Source of the DNA: Bacillus chungangensis
GTDB taxonomy: Bacteria > Bacillota > Bacilli > Bacillales > Bacillaceae_C
Assembly (NCBI RefSeq): GCF_030812995.1
Contig: NZ_JAUSTT010000020.1
Span: forward strand, 1 to 64,000
DNA: 64,000 nt
Reading direction: 5' to 3'
Numbering within the stretch: position 1 is the stretch's first letter; the number at the start of each line of letters is the position of its first letter. This document shows positions 26,101-35,860 of this stretch, in pieces. Position numbers and translations under genes: made by a program. Under the pieces are notes generated by a model. It saw only the letters and a program-made list of their open reading frames with translations. It did no database searches and was not told where the DNA came from.

Positions 26101-27011
26101 GAAAGGCTTCGCTCCTTTCCTGTTATTTCAAGAAAGATATCCTCTAAACTTTTTTTACGTTCCTCTATACGGAATACATCGATGCCAGAACTGACAAGCA
26201 TCCGGTTTATGTGAGCAATATGCTTATTATTTAAATTTTCAAACATGAGAGCATCTCTTTTTCGAATAGGCTGCAATTCTTTGTTTAATAACAATGCTTC
26301 TGCCGCATCGTTATTTTGCGTTTTAATCGAAATACAAGACATGCTCTTTGCTTGCAATGACTCCATACTGCCTTGAAACAGCAGCTTTCCATTACTAATA
26401 ATCCCAACCGAGGTAGCCATTTGTTCAATTTCTGAGAGAAGATGGCTAGACAGTAAAACTGTCATGCCATAACGTTTAGGAAAAGACTTTATCAAATTTC
26501 TAATCTCCTCAATGCCAGCAGGATCAAGGCCATTCGTTGGTTCATCGAGTATTAGTAGCTTTGGGAAAGCAATGATAGCCATTGCGATTCCAAGCCGCTG
26601 TTTCATCCCTAATGAATAGTGGTCTACCTTTTTATTTTTTTGATTTTCTAAACGGACAATTTGCAAAGCTTTTTCTACGTTTTTGTCTGGAACATTACGA
26701 AGACGCTGCATCATTCTCATGTTTTCCAGTCCTGTTAAATGCCCATAATAAGAAGGCGATTCAATGAGGGAGCCGGTTTTTCTTAAAATAGACTGGCGAT
26801 ATTTGCGAAAATCCTTTTCTAAAATCACGACATCACCGTTCGTTGGTTTCGTTAAACCTAAAAGCATTTTTAACGTGGTTGATTTTCCAGCCCCGTTCGG
26901 TCCAAGAAAACCGTATATTTCCCCTTCATTCACTTGTAAATTTACGTTATTCACTCGATAAACACCGTTATATTTCTTCGACAAATTGTGTGTTGCAACG
27001 ATTGTATTCAC
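26097..27011 (-). CDS. ABC transporter ATPase, BcrA/LanF-like
   Basis: A 304-residue ATPase with Walker A GPNGAGKST, the signature YSLGMKQRLGIA, Walker B LLILDEPTNGLDPAG and the H-loop SSHLLSE. There is a C-terminal about 80-residue extension, as in BcrA/SpaF. The first codon is GTG at 27011 with GGAG upstream. It is divergent from the two-component genes, which probably activate it when a peptide antibiotic is sensed. Confidence 0.85.
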   Translation of the reverse strand: MNTIVATHNLSKKYNGVYRVNNVNLQVNEGEIYGFLGPNGAGKSTTLKMLLGLTKPTNGDVVILEKDFRKYRQSILRKTGSLIESPSYYGHLTGLENMRMMQRLRNVPDKNVEKALQIVRLENQKNKKVDHYSLGMKQRLGIAMAIIAFPKLLILDEPTNGLDPAGIEEIRNLIKSFPKRYGMTVLLSSHLLSEIEQMATSVGIISNGKLLFQGSMESLQAKSMSCISIKTQNNDAAEALLLNKELQPIRKRDALMFENLNNKHIAHINRMLVSSGIDVFRIEERKKSLEDIFLEITGKERSLS

Positions 27012-27190
27012 CTTTTTTTCATCTCCAATCTTCTCTCTTCGAAGTGTTTATTGACGGAAAATGCTCTATCAATACTGTAACAATGACACCTTTCATCGGT
27101 TTAAAATGAACCCTACAGCTACCTTAAATTTCCGGAGAGGATACGAATGAAAGTGAAACGTTATGTATAATAAAAAGGGGTGAAACAAAT

Positions 27191-27901
27191 ATGAACATAA
27201 AAGATCGAAAAATTCTCATTGTAGATGATGAACCCGAAATAACACAGATGATAACTGATTTTTTACATAAAGAAGGATTTTACCGTATTTATTCAGCTGC
27301 GACTTGTAAAGAAGCACTAATGATTTGCCGCCGCGATAAACCAGATATCGCTATTTTAGACGTTATGCTGCCTGATGGCGACGGTTTCACGCTGCTTTCC
27401 TCCATTCGCCAATTCTCTCCAATACCAGTGCTTTACCTGTCAGCAAAGGGAGAAGATGAAGATCGGCTCTTAGGACTCGGACTAGGTGCGGATGATTATA
27501 TTGTAAAACCATTCTTGCCAAGAGAGCTTATTCTTCGGTTAACAGCAATTCTTAAACGTGTATACACAACTGCAATCCCTGAGCGTTTGCCTGTTTTTAC
27601 GCTAGAAGGATGTACAGTTGATTTAGAGGGCGGCGTCGTACATCGTAATCAAGAGGAGCAATTGCTTACTGCCAAGGAACATGGCCTTCTTCTGAAGTTG
27701 TATGAAAATCATGGCTGCATTGTTACCGGCGACGCTCTTTGTCAAGCAGTTTGGGGCGATGATTTATATAGTTATGAAAATACGTTGATGGTGCATATAA
27801 GACGCATTAGGAAAAAAATTGAAATCGATCCTTCTAAACCAAAAAGCCTCCTTACGATTAGAGGCCTCGGCTACAAACTGATATTAAAGGAGGAAAAATG
27901 A
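27191..27901 (+). CDS. OmpR-type response regulator
   Basis: A 236-residue regulator. The receiver has DDEPEIT (acidic pocket), the phospho-acceptor Asp in AILDVMLPDGDG (about residue 57) and Lys in YIVKPF. A C-terminal winged helix (LTAKEHGLLLKLYENHG, MVHIRRIRKKIE) binds DNA. It is related to NisR/SpaR-like regulators. SD AAGGGG. A TATAAT at 27166-27171 lacks a -35 match, consistent with an activator-dependent promoter. Confidence 0.85.
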   Translation: MNIKDRKILIVDDEPEITQMITDFLHKEGFYRIYSAATCKEALMICRRDKPDIAILDVMLPDGDGFTLLSSIRQFSPIPVLYLSAKGEDEDRLLGLGLGADDYIVKPFLPRELILRLTAILKRVYTTAIPERLPVFTLEGCTVDLEGGVVHRNQEEQLLTAKEHGLLLKLYENHGCIVTGDALCQAVWGDDLYSYENTLMVHIRRIRKKIEIDPSKPKSLLTIRGLGYKLILKEEK

Positions 27902-27905
27902 GATA

Positions 27906-29342
27906 ATGAAAGGTGTTGTGCACATATTAAAGCGTTTTATTAGTGTGACAATCATCATCTCTACGCTTGTATTAATGCTCAATTATATTTTGCTCGCTGT
28001 ATTTGTATTAAAGGATGAAAAGCCAGCTTCAGAAAGAATTGTCCAAAATGTCGTCGAAAATCTTCGTTTACAAGATCAAAACTATCATTTGAAGCAATCT
28101 AGTCAACAACTGTTAAAACAAGAAAATGCTTGGGCCATGCTTGTTGACAATAATGGACAAGTAGTTTGGAACTACTCTTTGCCGGAAGAGATTCCTCTTC
28201 ACTATACAATCACCGATGTGGCGAAACTATCGCGGTATTACTTAATGGACTACCCTGTATTTGTATGGGAACATGCAGATGGCCTTGTTGTCGTCGGATA
28301 TCCAAAGAACAGCATTGGTAAATATTCGTTATATTTTACTGTAGATTGGATAAAATATTTGCCGATTCGATTCGTTAGCTTACTTATTGGCAATATTGGA
28401 TTAACGTTGCTGCTATCTATCCTTATGGGCACAAGACTTATCAAATCAATCAAACCACTTGTAGGCGGCATCCATGCTCTTGCTAATGAAGAACCTGTAT
28501 CTGTTGAATCAAAAGGCGTGTTCAACGATCTTGCTATAAGCATTAACCATACTTCGGAGATGCTGCAAGAGAAAAACAAGGCATTAAAGGTACGGGATGA
28601 GGCACGTTCAAATTGGATTGCCGGCATTTCTCATGATATTCGTACGCCGCTTTCGATGGTGCTTGGATATGCGAGCCAATTGGAGGAGCATTCCCTTGTC
28701 CCTAAAAAGCAACAGCAGCAAGCGGCCATTATTCGGCAGCAAGCAGAAAGACTTCGCTCACTTGTTAATGACTTAAATCTTGTATCTATGCTGGAATATG
28801 ACATGCAGCCACTTCATTTAACAACTGTTCGACTCTCTGCACTTGCCCGCCATGTTGCTTCTGATTTTCTGAACAATGGGTTGCATGAACGATTCACGAT
28901 ATCTTTAGACATTGCAAATGAAAATATTAAGGTAGAAGCGGATGAAAAACTACTTCTTCGGGCGGTCGCCAATTTAATCCAAAATAGCATCACCCATAAT
29001 CCAGATGGATGCGATATTCTATTGAAAACAAGCTTTTTTCCTAAAAGCGAGACTTGCCACTTCACTGTATCAGATAATGGAAAAGGGATTCCACAAGATA
29101 AACTTTCCGATTTGCTTCATCTTCCATACTCTTCAAAAAGAAAACAAGTGATAACGAATGGCCATGGACTTGGACTGCCTATGGTGGCAAGAATTGCGGA
29201 AGCTCATAACGGTCAGCTTTTATTAGATAGTATTGATGGCAACGGATTAACAGCAATCATTGAACTGCCTCTTAGCCGCTCAAGCAACACAATCAAGACC
29301 CGTCCAGTTTCATTGGATTCAACTAACTTGATCGAGGAATAA
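27906..29342 (+). CDS. Sensor histidine kinase
   Basis: A 478-residue membrane kinase with two N-terminal spans enclosing an extracellular sensor of about 120 residues, and a HAMP-like segment. The H-box is ISHDIRTPLSMVLG, the N-box NLIQNSITHN, and the G boxes DNGKGI and GHGLGLP. It begins 5 bp after the regulator. With it and the divergent exporter it forms a peptide-stress module like YxdJK-YxdLM-YxeA or NisRK-NisFEG. Confidence 0.85.
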   Translation: MKGVVHILKRFISVTIIISTLVLMLNYILLAVFVLKDEKPASERIVQNVVENLRLQDQNYHLKQSSQQLLKQENAWAMLVDNNGQVVWNYSLPEEIPLHYTITDVAKLSRYYLMDYPVFVWEHADGLVVVGYPKNSIGKYSLYFTVDWIKYLPIRFVSLLIGNIGLTLLLSILMGTRLIKSIKPLVGGIHALANEEPVSVESKGVFNDLAISINHTSEMLQEKNKALKVRDEARSNWIAGISHDIRTPLSMVLGYASQLEEHSLVPKKQQQQAAIIRQQAERLRSLVNDLNLVSMLEYDMQPLHLTTVRLSALARHVASDFLNNGLHERFTISLDIANENIKVEADEKLLLRAVANLIQNSITHNPDGCDILLKTSFFPKSETCHFTVSDNGKGIPQDKLSDLLHLPYSSKRKQVITNGHGLGLPMVARIAEAHNGQLLLDSIDGNGLTAIIELPLSRSSNTIKTRPVSLDSTNLIEE

Positions 29343-29461
29343 ACGGAAGTAAGCAGGTGAGTGATAAGCAAAATCCAGCTGTTTATCATCAGTGGCAATA
29401 ATGATGAAAACCGGTTGTGCACTCACAATCTACTAAAATCAGCTGCAGAACCAAATACAGT

Positions 29462-29488
29462 TGGAGAAAAACACCCCATTTTTCTCCA
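29462..29488 (+). terminator. Terminator after the histidine kinase
   Basis: TGGAGAAAAA and TTTTTCTCCA form a 10-bp stem, 120 bp downstream of the kinase and upstream of gabD. Confidence 0.65.
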
Positions 29489-29627
29489 GCTATTTTCTAT
29501 ACAATTCTCTCATTTTGAAATCTGTAAATTTCATTTATTAACAATCTTTTCAATATACAAGCATGAAATCTTTACAAAAGATTCAGAAGTCGATAAAGTG
29601 GAAATAGATCAAAAGGAGGGTTTTTTC

Positions 29628-31046
29628 ATGAAACATTATCCGATGTATATCGCTGGTAATTGGATTACAAATAGTCAGGATGTGATAGAAGTAACGAATC
29701 CGGCATCTGGTGAAAAGATTGCAACTGTTCCAAAAGGTGGAAGCGAAGAGGCAAAAGTAGCAGTAGATGCAGCTTCCTGTGCCTTCAAGGAATGGTCAGC
29801 CTATTCTGCCTATGAACGAGCTGATATTTTACATAAATGGCACGATTTAATCGAAGCAGAAAAAATGGAACTAGCAAAAATCATGACGATGGAACAAGGA
29901 AAACCATTAAAAGAAGCCATCGGTGAAATGACTTATGCAAACGGTTTTATCACATGGTATGCAGAAGAAGGAAAGCGAATTTATGGTGAAACCATTCCCG
30001 CATCGCAACGGAACAAACGGCTATTTGTGCAAAAGCAGGCAGTCGGTGTCATCGCAGCGATCACACCATGGAATTTCCCTGCTGCTATGATTACTCGCAA
30101 AATTGCTCCGGCCTTAGCAGCTGGGTGTACAGCGGTTGTAAAGCCTGCCGAGCAAACGCCGCTTACTGCACTAAAATTAGCGGAATTAGCTGAAAAAGCT
30201 GGCTTGCCAAAAGGTGTTTTGAATGTTGTAACTGGCGACCCGAAGGCAATTGGTGAAACTTGGTTAAAGGATGATCGCGTACGCAAATTAACATTTACAG
30301 GTTCAACAGGTGTAGGAAAAATGCTAATGCGCGGAGCTGCAGACACGGTAAAAAAAGTATCGCTGGAACTGGGCGGCCACGCACCTGTTATTGTGATGGA
30401 TGACGCTGATCTTGAGAAAGCAGCTAATGCCGTTATTGCTGCTAAATTTAGAAATGCTGGTCAAACGTGTGTCTGCTCCAACCGTGTATTTGTCCACGAA
30501 TCTATTTATCAAGCATTTATTGATGCATTTATCCCAAAAGTAAAAGCACTGAAAATAGGAAATGGATTAGATGATGGTGTTGATATCGGCCCGCTCATTG
30601 ACGAAGCAGCTGTTAAGAAAGTTCAAGCACATATTGATAATGCAATCGAACTTGGCGCTAAACTCGAAACTGGCGGAAACACGAAAGATGGTCTATTTCT
30701 TGAGCCTACTGTCCTTTCCAATATAAGTGATAATATGCTGTGCATGCGAGAGGAGACATTTGGACCGCTTGCGCCAATTGCCCCATTCAAAACGGAAGAA
30801 GAAGTCATTGAGCGTGCAAATGATTCTATTTTCGGTCTAGCAGCTTACGTATTTACTGAAAATATTTCTCGGGGAATACGGATTACGGAAGCACTAGAAT
30901 ATGGCATTATCGGTTTAAATGACGGCCTTCCTTCAACACCACAAGCACCATTCGGCGGGTTTAAGCAAAGCGGAATTGGCCGCGAAGGCGGACATCAAGG
31001 CTTAGAAGAATATTTAGAAGTAAAATATATTTCACTCGGCTTATAG
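29628..31046 (+). CDS. gabD: NAD(P)-dependent succinate-semialdehyde dehydrogenase-type aldehyde dehydrogenase
   Basis: A 472-residue aldehyde dehydrogenase. Motifs are TPWNFPAAMITRKIAPALAAGC, FTGSTGVGK, the catalytic Glu in LELGGHAPVIV, the nucleophile Cys in GQTCVCSNR and EETFGPLAPI, with the end PFGGFKQSGIGREGG. These match the GabD subgroup, which oxidises succinate semialdehyde to succinate. The ATG at 29628 follows AAGGAGGG. The long upstream reading from 29361 covers the kinase terminator and is not used. No gabT adjoins, so the exact substrate is an inference. Confidence 0.8.
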   Translation: MKHYPMYIAGNWITNSQDVIEVTNPASGEKIATVPKGGSEEAKVAVDAASCAFKEWSAYSAYERADILHKWHDLIEAEKMELAKIMTMEQGKPLKEAIGEMTYANGFITWYAEEGKRIYGETIPASQRNKRLFVQKQAVGVIAAITPWNFPAAMITRKIAPALAAGCTAVVKPAEQTPLTALKLAELAEKAGLPKGVLNVVTGDPKAIGETWLKDDRVRKLTFTGSTGVGKMLMRGAADTVKKVSLELGGHAPVIVMDDADLEKAANAVIAAKFRNAGQTCVCSNRVFVHESIYQAFIDAFIPKVKALKIGNGLDDGVDIGPLIDEAAVKKVQAHIDNAIELGAKLETGGNTKDGLFLEPTVLSNISDNMLCMREETFGPLAPIAPFKTEEEVIERANDSIFGLAAYVFTENISRGIRITEALEYGIIGLNDGLPSTPQAPFGGFKQSGIGREGGHQGLEEYLEVKYISLGL

Positions 31047-31096
31047 ATAGTTCTCGTAATCTTCCAGCATTATTTCATAAAAAGATAGCATAAACG

Positions 31097-31134
31097 ATCC
31101 CTTTTGTATCAAAGGTAATTGATACAAAAGGGAT
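31097..31134. terminator. Bidirectional terminator between gabD and amidohydrolase
   Basis: ATCCCTTTTGTATCA and TGATACAAAAGGGAT form a perfect 15-bp stem followed by TTTT. Confidence 0.8.
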
Positions 31135-31164
31135 TTTCCAATTGCTATTTGGTCAGCCAATGAA

Positions 31165-32325
31165 TCAAATCTCGTTTTCTTCTTTTGACCATATACACTC
31201 TCCATCAATCCATGTTTGGCGAACATGACCATGAAAATCGTGCAGTGGATGTGAAGACCATAAGACAAAATCGGCATCTTTCCCTACATCCAATGAACCT
31301 AAACGTTTTTCCAGATGCAGGTGCTTGGCAGCATTAATTGTGACTGCCTGCAAAGCCCTTTTAGGAGAAAGGCCATTTCCAATTGCCAGCCTTGTCGTTG
31401 TTAATAATTGATCAATTGGAACAACAGGATGGTCTGTCGTGATGGAAAAAGGAATATCCAATTCCTCAAAAACATGGTAAATATCCCACGTCTTTAAGGC
31501 GAGCTCGACTTTGCTTTTTGAAGATAACGTAGGGCCAATTACTACAGGATAACCGGACTGCTTAATCTCCTTTGCAACTCGGATGCCATCAGTGACATGC
31601 TCTATCGTCAAATCGAGTTGAAATTCCTTGGCAATGCGCAGCGCTGTTAAAATGTCGTCAGCACGATGGGCATGAGCACGCACAGGTATGTCGCGATTGA
31701 GCGCCAATAAATAGCTTTCAGTTCGCAAGTCAAGTTTATTCTTATTCGCCCGCTCAAGCGCATGATAAAAAGCTTCTCGCAGCATTCCAGCTATTCCCAT
31801 TCGCGTTACACCACTGCGCCCTTTTTGGCCATGAACCCTTTTTGGATTTTCTCCAAATGCGATCTTTAAGCCTGCTGGAAACTGAATCATTTGTTCCTCC
31901 ACAGATCGATCCGGCTTTACTTTAATAACAGCGGTTAAGCCGCCAACAACATTCGCACTGCCAGGAAGCACTTGTACAGTTGTCACCCCAGCTTTGACAG
32001 CATCCCAATAACCTTGGTCAAAAGAGTAAATCCCATCAATTGCTCTTAGATGAGGCGTCATTGGTTCTGACGTTTCATTAAAATCATGGCCTTCCCAGCC
32101 AATACCAGTTTGATGAATTCCTAAATGAGTATGGACATCAATAAGGCCTGGTGTAAGTACACCGTTTTTTCCATCTATCCATTCAATTTCTGAGTGAGAA
32201 AAAGGAATCGCTTCGCCCTCTTTACCAACAAAATGGATTCCTTTCTCACTAAAAATGATGACTCCGTTAGGAATCATGCTGCCGCCAACTCGATCGATTG
32301 TTATCTGATAGATTCCTTTCAACAT
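31165..32325 (-). CDS. Amidohydrolase-superfamily metal-dependent hydrolase
   Basis: A 386-residue cytosolic hydrolase. The metal site HxH is in GLIDVHTHLG. Further His ligands are in VRAHAHRADD and TIEHVTDG, and the Asp in SITTDHPV. It resembles imidazolonepropionase/prolidase-like amidohydrolases, and the substrate is unknown. The ATG at 32325 is chosen for the SD AAAGGAGGAGGG, 7 nt upstream. The reading from 32367 has none. Confidence 0.8.
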   Translation of the reverse strand: MLKGIYQITIDRVGGSMIPNGVIIFSEKGIHFVGKEGEAIPFSHSEIEWIDGKNGVLTPGLIDVHTHLGIHQTGIGWEGHDFNETSEPMTPHLRAIDGIYSFDQGYWDAVKAGVTTVQVLPGSANVVGGLTAVIKVKPDRSVEEQMIQFPAGLKIAFGENPKRVHGQKGRSGVTRMGIAGMLREAFYHALERANKNKLDLRTESYLLALNRDIPVRAHAHRADDILTALRIAKEFQLDLTIEHVTDGIRVAKEIKQSGYPVVIGPTLSSKSKVELALKTWDIYHVFEELDIPFSITTDHPVVPIDQLLTTTRLAIGNGLSPKRALQAVTINAAKHLHLEKRLGSLDVGKDADFVLWSSHPLHDFHGHVRQTWIDGECIWSKEENEI

Positions 32326-32621
32326 ACAATAACCCTCCTCCTTTATAAATGAACGTTTGAAACTCAAATTTGCATCTTTACTCTCTATTAAATTACTTTT
32401 TAAATGAAATATCTACTTTTTACTTGCATTTGACCTTACGTCAAGTATTACAATAACAATAAGCAAAAGAGATCATCTTTCTATACACACGGTAAAACCT
32501 CTGGAAGAATGCATGATACTCCACTGCTTTAACAAATTGTACTAAACTATTTTTGTATAAAAATTCAGATCCTATTTTTTGCATAACGGAGTGCAGATTG
32601 ATTCTAAAGGAGTGATCATCT

Positions 32622-33395
32622 ATGCATCACTATTATTCAATTGGAAAATTTTCAGAAATGACTGGTGTCACACAACGAACATTGCGTTACTATGATAAGT
32701 TGAATCTATTACAGCCTAGCTTTGTAAGTGAAGCTGGCAGGCGCTTTTATCGAGAGTCTGATCTGATTCCCCTCCAACAAATTATTGCGTTAAAATATTT
32801 AGGCTTCTCGCTTCAAGAAATTAAAAAGCTCATCAAACAGACAGACAATTTATCTGAATCGCTTGCTTTTCAACGACAACTGATGGTACAAAAACAAGAA
32901 CATTTGACGCAAGTGATTAAAGCAATGGATCATACGATCAACATTCTATCAGAAAACAAAGAGTTGGACCCACTAATCATGGCGTTTCTCATCTCGAGCA
33001 TTTTGACCGAAAAAGAAAACCTTAACTGGATGAAAACACATTTTCCGAAAGAAATATACGAGCACATCATAAGCCAATTTCCAGAAAAAGAACTGGAATG
33101 GAATGCTAAATCAATTGAATTATTTGAGCGTATAAAGCTTGCGCTCAAAAAACAAGATCCACATGATGAAGAGGTGCAGCATTACCTCCAACAGATGATC
33201 CTATTGCTAGAGGAAATGCTAGGAGAACAACTATCTGCTATTCAGCAGCTAGAAATTGATGAAGATGATGATCTCCTTCCTGCTTTTATCTCACCTTTCA
33301 CAAAACAAGAGGAAATCCTCTTGGGAAAAGCTTTTGAAATTTATTATAAAAAGAAAGAGGTGAAAAAAAATGGAGACGAAAAACGAAATAAATAA
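32622..33395 (+). CDS. MerR-family regulator of the downstream ABC exporter
   Basis: A 257-residue regulator. The N-terminal MerR domain (YYSIGKFSEMTGVTQRTLRYYDKLNLLQPSF) is followed by a long helical ligand-binding part rich in Glu and Lys. It overlaps the exporter gene by 26 bp, so they are co-transcribed and coupled. Most likely it activates this operon when the exporter substrate binds. SD AAAGGAG. Confidence 0.85.
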   Translation: MHHYYSIGKFSEMTGVTQRTLRYYDKLNLLQPSFVSEAGRRFYRESDLIPLQQIIALKYLGFSLQEIKKLIKQTDNLSESLAFQRQLMVQKQEHLTQVIKAMDHTINILSENKELDPLIMAFLISSILTEKENLNWMKTHFPKEIYEHIISQFPEKELEWNAKSIELFERIKLALKKQDPHDEEVQHYLQQMILLLEEMLGEQLSAIQQLEIDEDDDLLPAFISPFTKQEEILLGKAFEIYYKKKEVKKNGDEKRNK

Positions 33396-35130
33396 AGGAC
33401 AATTTAAACAATTTCTTGACTTGCTGAAGTTGGGAAAGCCGTCAAAGTGGGTTTTCCTAGCTGCTATCATTTTAAGCTTATTTGAAACGGCTGCTGGATT
33501 AGTTGTGCCGCTTTTTACACGGAATTTAATCGATGTGATTTCAACATCAGGGATTGAAATCACAATGATCCTTCTTCTTATTGGCGCTTTTATTGTCCAA
33601 ATCATTTCTGGCGGTGTTTCTTATTACTTGATGACCTATATTGGCGAAACATTCGTGGCAAAAATTCGTGAAAAACTGTGGAATCAAATATTAGGATTGC
33701 CAATTCCTTACTTTGATCGCCATCAATCCGGAGAGACCATGAGTCGTATCACGCAAGATACAAACACCATTAAAACGTTAATCACAAATCATTTTGTTAC
33801 ACTAATCTCCGGAATTGCTACTGTCGTAGGCTCGATCATGATCCTCTTATTATTGGATTGGAAAATGACCCTGATCCTCCTCATCGCTGTACCTGTTTCC
33901 ACAATGATATTAGGGCCATTAGGAAGGAAAATGTATCAAATTTCAAAGCTGACGCAAGATGAAATGGCAAACTTCAGCGCTAATCTTGGACGAGTGCTAA
34001 GTGACATCAGATTGGTAAAATCCTACAACGGACAGCCTCTCGAGCAGCAAAAAGGAAAAAAAGGCATTCAACAATTATTTCGTTTTGGTTTAAGAGAAGC
34101 AAAAATTCAGGCTGTTATTTCTCCGTTTATGACGACGATTATGATGCTTGTCCTTGTTGTGATTGTTGGTTATGGCGGCGCGCGAGTTGCAGCAGGCGAC
34201 CTCTCCGCAGGAACATTAGTCGCTATCCTTATCTATTTATTTCAAATTATCGTGCCATTTACACAGCTTGCTTCTTTTTTCACTGCTTTTCAAAAAGCAA
34301 TGGGTGCAACAGAGCGAATCCAATCTTTGCTTCGTTTAGATTCTGAGGAACAAAACAAAAAAGAGATCGCCGATTTTAGCAAAACGATTTCCTTCAACAA
34401 AGTAACATTTGCTTACGAACAAGGAAAAAAACCGATCTTAAAAAAGCTGGATTTTCAGATCCATCCCGGAGAGACGGTTGCTTTTGTAGGACCAAGTGGA
34501 GCAGGAAAAACAACGATATTCTCTTTGCTCGAACGTTTTTATTCACTAACAGAAGGAAGCATTCAAATTGGAGAAACAAACATTGCCGAGATTTCTCTAA
34601 TGGATTGGCGAAAAGCAATTGGCTATGTTTCTCAAGAAAGTCCCATTATGTCAGGAACGATTAAAGACAACATCTGCTATGGGTTGCAAAGAGATGTAAG
34701 TGATGAGGAAGTACGAGAAGCCGCAGCTTTGGCAAATGCAGACGGATTTATTGAACAATTATCAAATGGCTATGAAACAGAAGTTGGAGAACGAGGGATT
34801 AAGCTATCAGGCGGCCAACGCCAGCGGATAGCCATTGCAAGAGCATTGCTCCGCAATCCAAAGCTCCTCTTGCTTGATGAAGCAACCTCGAATTTAGATA
34901 GCGAATCAGAAGTGCTCGTTCAACACGCCCTTAAAAATTTAATGGCCGGACGAACAACTCTTATTATCGCTCATCGTTTATCAACCGTGATTGAAGCCGA
35001 CAATATTATTGTTGTACAAGATGGCAGCATCACAGGAAAAGGGACACATCAATCATTGATGGAAACACATGGACTGTATCAAAAATTAGTCAACCAGCAG
35101 CTGCAAGGAAAAGTCTTTGCAAGTGAGTAA
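33370..35130 (+). CDS. Multidrug-type ABC exporter (fused permease and ATPase, BmrA-like)
   Basis: A 586-residue half-transporter. An N-terminal six-span ABC exporter domain (about 1-320, with ETMSRITQDTNTIK coupling helix) precedes an ATPase with Walker A GPSGAGKTT, signature LSGGQRQRIAIARALL, Walker B LLLLDEATSNLDSES and H-loop IAHRLST. It works as a homodimer exporting hydrophobic compounds. SD AAAGAGGTG. The preceding MerR gene is its likely regulator. Confidence 0.9.
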   Translation: METKNEINKGQFKQFLDLLKLGKPSKWVFLAAIILSLFETAAGLVVPLFTRNLIDVISTSGIEITMILLLIGAFIVQIISGGVSYYLMTYIGETFVAKIREKLWNQILGLPIPYFDRHQSGETMSRITQDTNTIKTLITNHFVTLISGIATVVGSIMILLLLDWKMTLILLIAVPVSTMILGPLGRKMYQISKLTQDEMANFSANLGRVLSDIRLVKSYNGQPLEQQKGKKGIQQLFRFGLREAKIQAVISPFMTTIMMLVLVVIVGYGGARVAAGDLSAGTLVAILIYLFQIIVPFTQLASFFTAFQKAMGATERIQSLLRLDSEEQNKKEIADFSKTISFNKVTFAYEQGKKPILKKLDFQIHPGETVAFVGPSGAGKTTIFSLLERFYSLTEGSIQIGETNIAEISLMDWRKAIGYVSQESPIMSGTIKDNICYGLQRDVSDEEVREAAALANADGFIEQLSNGYETEVGERGIKLSGGQRQRIAIARALLRNPKLLLLDEATSNLDSESEVLVQHALKNLMAGRTTLIIAHRLSTVIEADNIIVVQDGSITGKGTHQSLMETHGLYQKLVNQQLQGKVFASE

Positions 35131-35137
35131 ATATAGG

Positions 35138-35183
35138 CTGATTCAAAAGGTCGTTTGATGATGACACTTTTGAATCAGTTTTT
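35138..35183 (+). terminator. Terminator after the ABC exporter
   Basis: CTGATTCAAAAG and CTTTTGAATCAG form a 12-bp stem followed by TTTTT. Confidence 0.8.
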
Positions 35184-35262
35184 CTAATTTAATGACTGAT
35201 ATTACACTTAAATGGTGGTTGCTCCATTAACCATTATTGCTATTGATGATAACGTTATGGCA

Positions 35263-35324
35263 TTTCAATGTCTCTCTCTATATGCTATGATAAACACATG
35301 CTTGACATCATTACATATAGAGAG
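35263..35324 (+). promoter_or_regulatory. Promoter and flanking inverted repeat of the coiled-coil gene
   Basis: TTTCAA (35263-35268), 17 bp, TATGAT (35286-35291). An 11-bp inverted repeat, CTCTCTATATG (35274-35284) and CATATAGAGAG (35314-35324), brackets the -10 and start region and includes the ribosome-site sequence. It could be an operator. Confidence 0.45.
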
Positions 35325-35335
35325 GGTGAAACAAA

Positions 35336-35860
35336 ATGAGTGAACAAATACTGCAGCAAATTCTTCAAAAGCTCGAGCAAATAGATACGAAATTTGACAA
35401 GCTTGACATGAGAGTTGAAAAAATTGAATCAAGACTTGACCAATTTGAAACAAGATTTGAAAAAATTGAATCAAGGCTTGACCAATTTGAAACGAGATTC
35501 GAAAAAATTGAATCAAGGCTTGACCAATTTGAAACGAGATTCGAAAAAATTGAATCAAGGCTTGACCACATGGATGAACGTTTAACCTCTCTTGAAGCTG
35601 GACAGCAGGAACTATATCAAATTTCGAGAGCGATTCAAGATCGGCAAGAGGAAACAGATGCCAAACTAGAAGCGCTAACCGTTGACATTCACTATTTCCA
35701 CGGAGAACTGAAGCGTCTGGAACATAAAGTGGATCATAATCATGAAGAAGTCAAAGCAAAAATTGGACAGCTTAAGTCGGTAATTGATTTCACATATGAA
35801 AGGACAAATAAGCACGAATTAGAAATTTATAAATTAAATAAAGCAAAGTCCAGTATATAA
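35336..35860 (+). CDS. Coiled-coil protein with tandem 14-residue repeats
   Basis: A 174-residue, highly charged protein predicted to be almost wholly coiled coil. Residues about 28-78 are built of a 14-residue unit (FEKIESRLDQFETR) repeated nearly four times. The C-terminal part (GELKRLEHKVDHNHEEVKAKIGQLKSVIDFTYERTNKHELEIYKL) resembles small Bacillus coiled-coil proteins of unknown role. No signal peptide. SD GAGAGGG. Function is not recognised. Confidence 0.7.
   Translation: MSEQILQQILQKLEQIDTKFDKLDMRVEKIESRLDQFETRFEKIESRLDQFETRFEKIESRLDQFETRFEKIESRLDHMDERLTSLEAGQQELYQISRAIQDRQEETDAKLEALTVDIHYFHGELKRLEHKVDHNHEEVKAKIGQLKSVIDFTYERTNKHELEIYKLNKAKSSI
35417..35566 (+). repeat. 42-bp tandem repeat inside the coiled-coil gene
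   Basis: A unit beginning GAAAAAATTGAATCAAG recurs at 35417, 35459, 35501 and 35543, exactly 42 bp apart. It keeps the frame and adds 14 residues per unit. Units 2 and 3 are almost identical, which suggests recent expansion. Probably variable in number between strains. Confidence 0.85.

Noticed and set aside
31041-31277. 78-codon minus-strand ORF at the end of gabD
   Set aside because: Overlaps the terminator and the amidohydrolase gene in another frame; no ribosome site.
35417-35566. Possible CRISPR-like array
   Set aside because: Units are contiguous with no unique spacers and are in-frame coding repeats of a coiled-coil protein.
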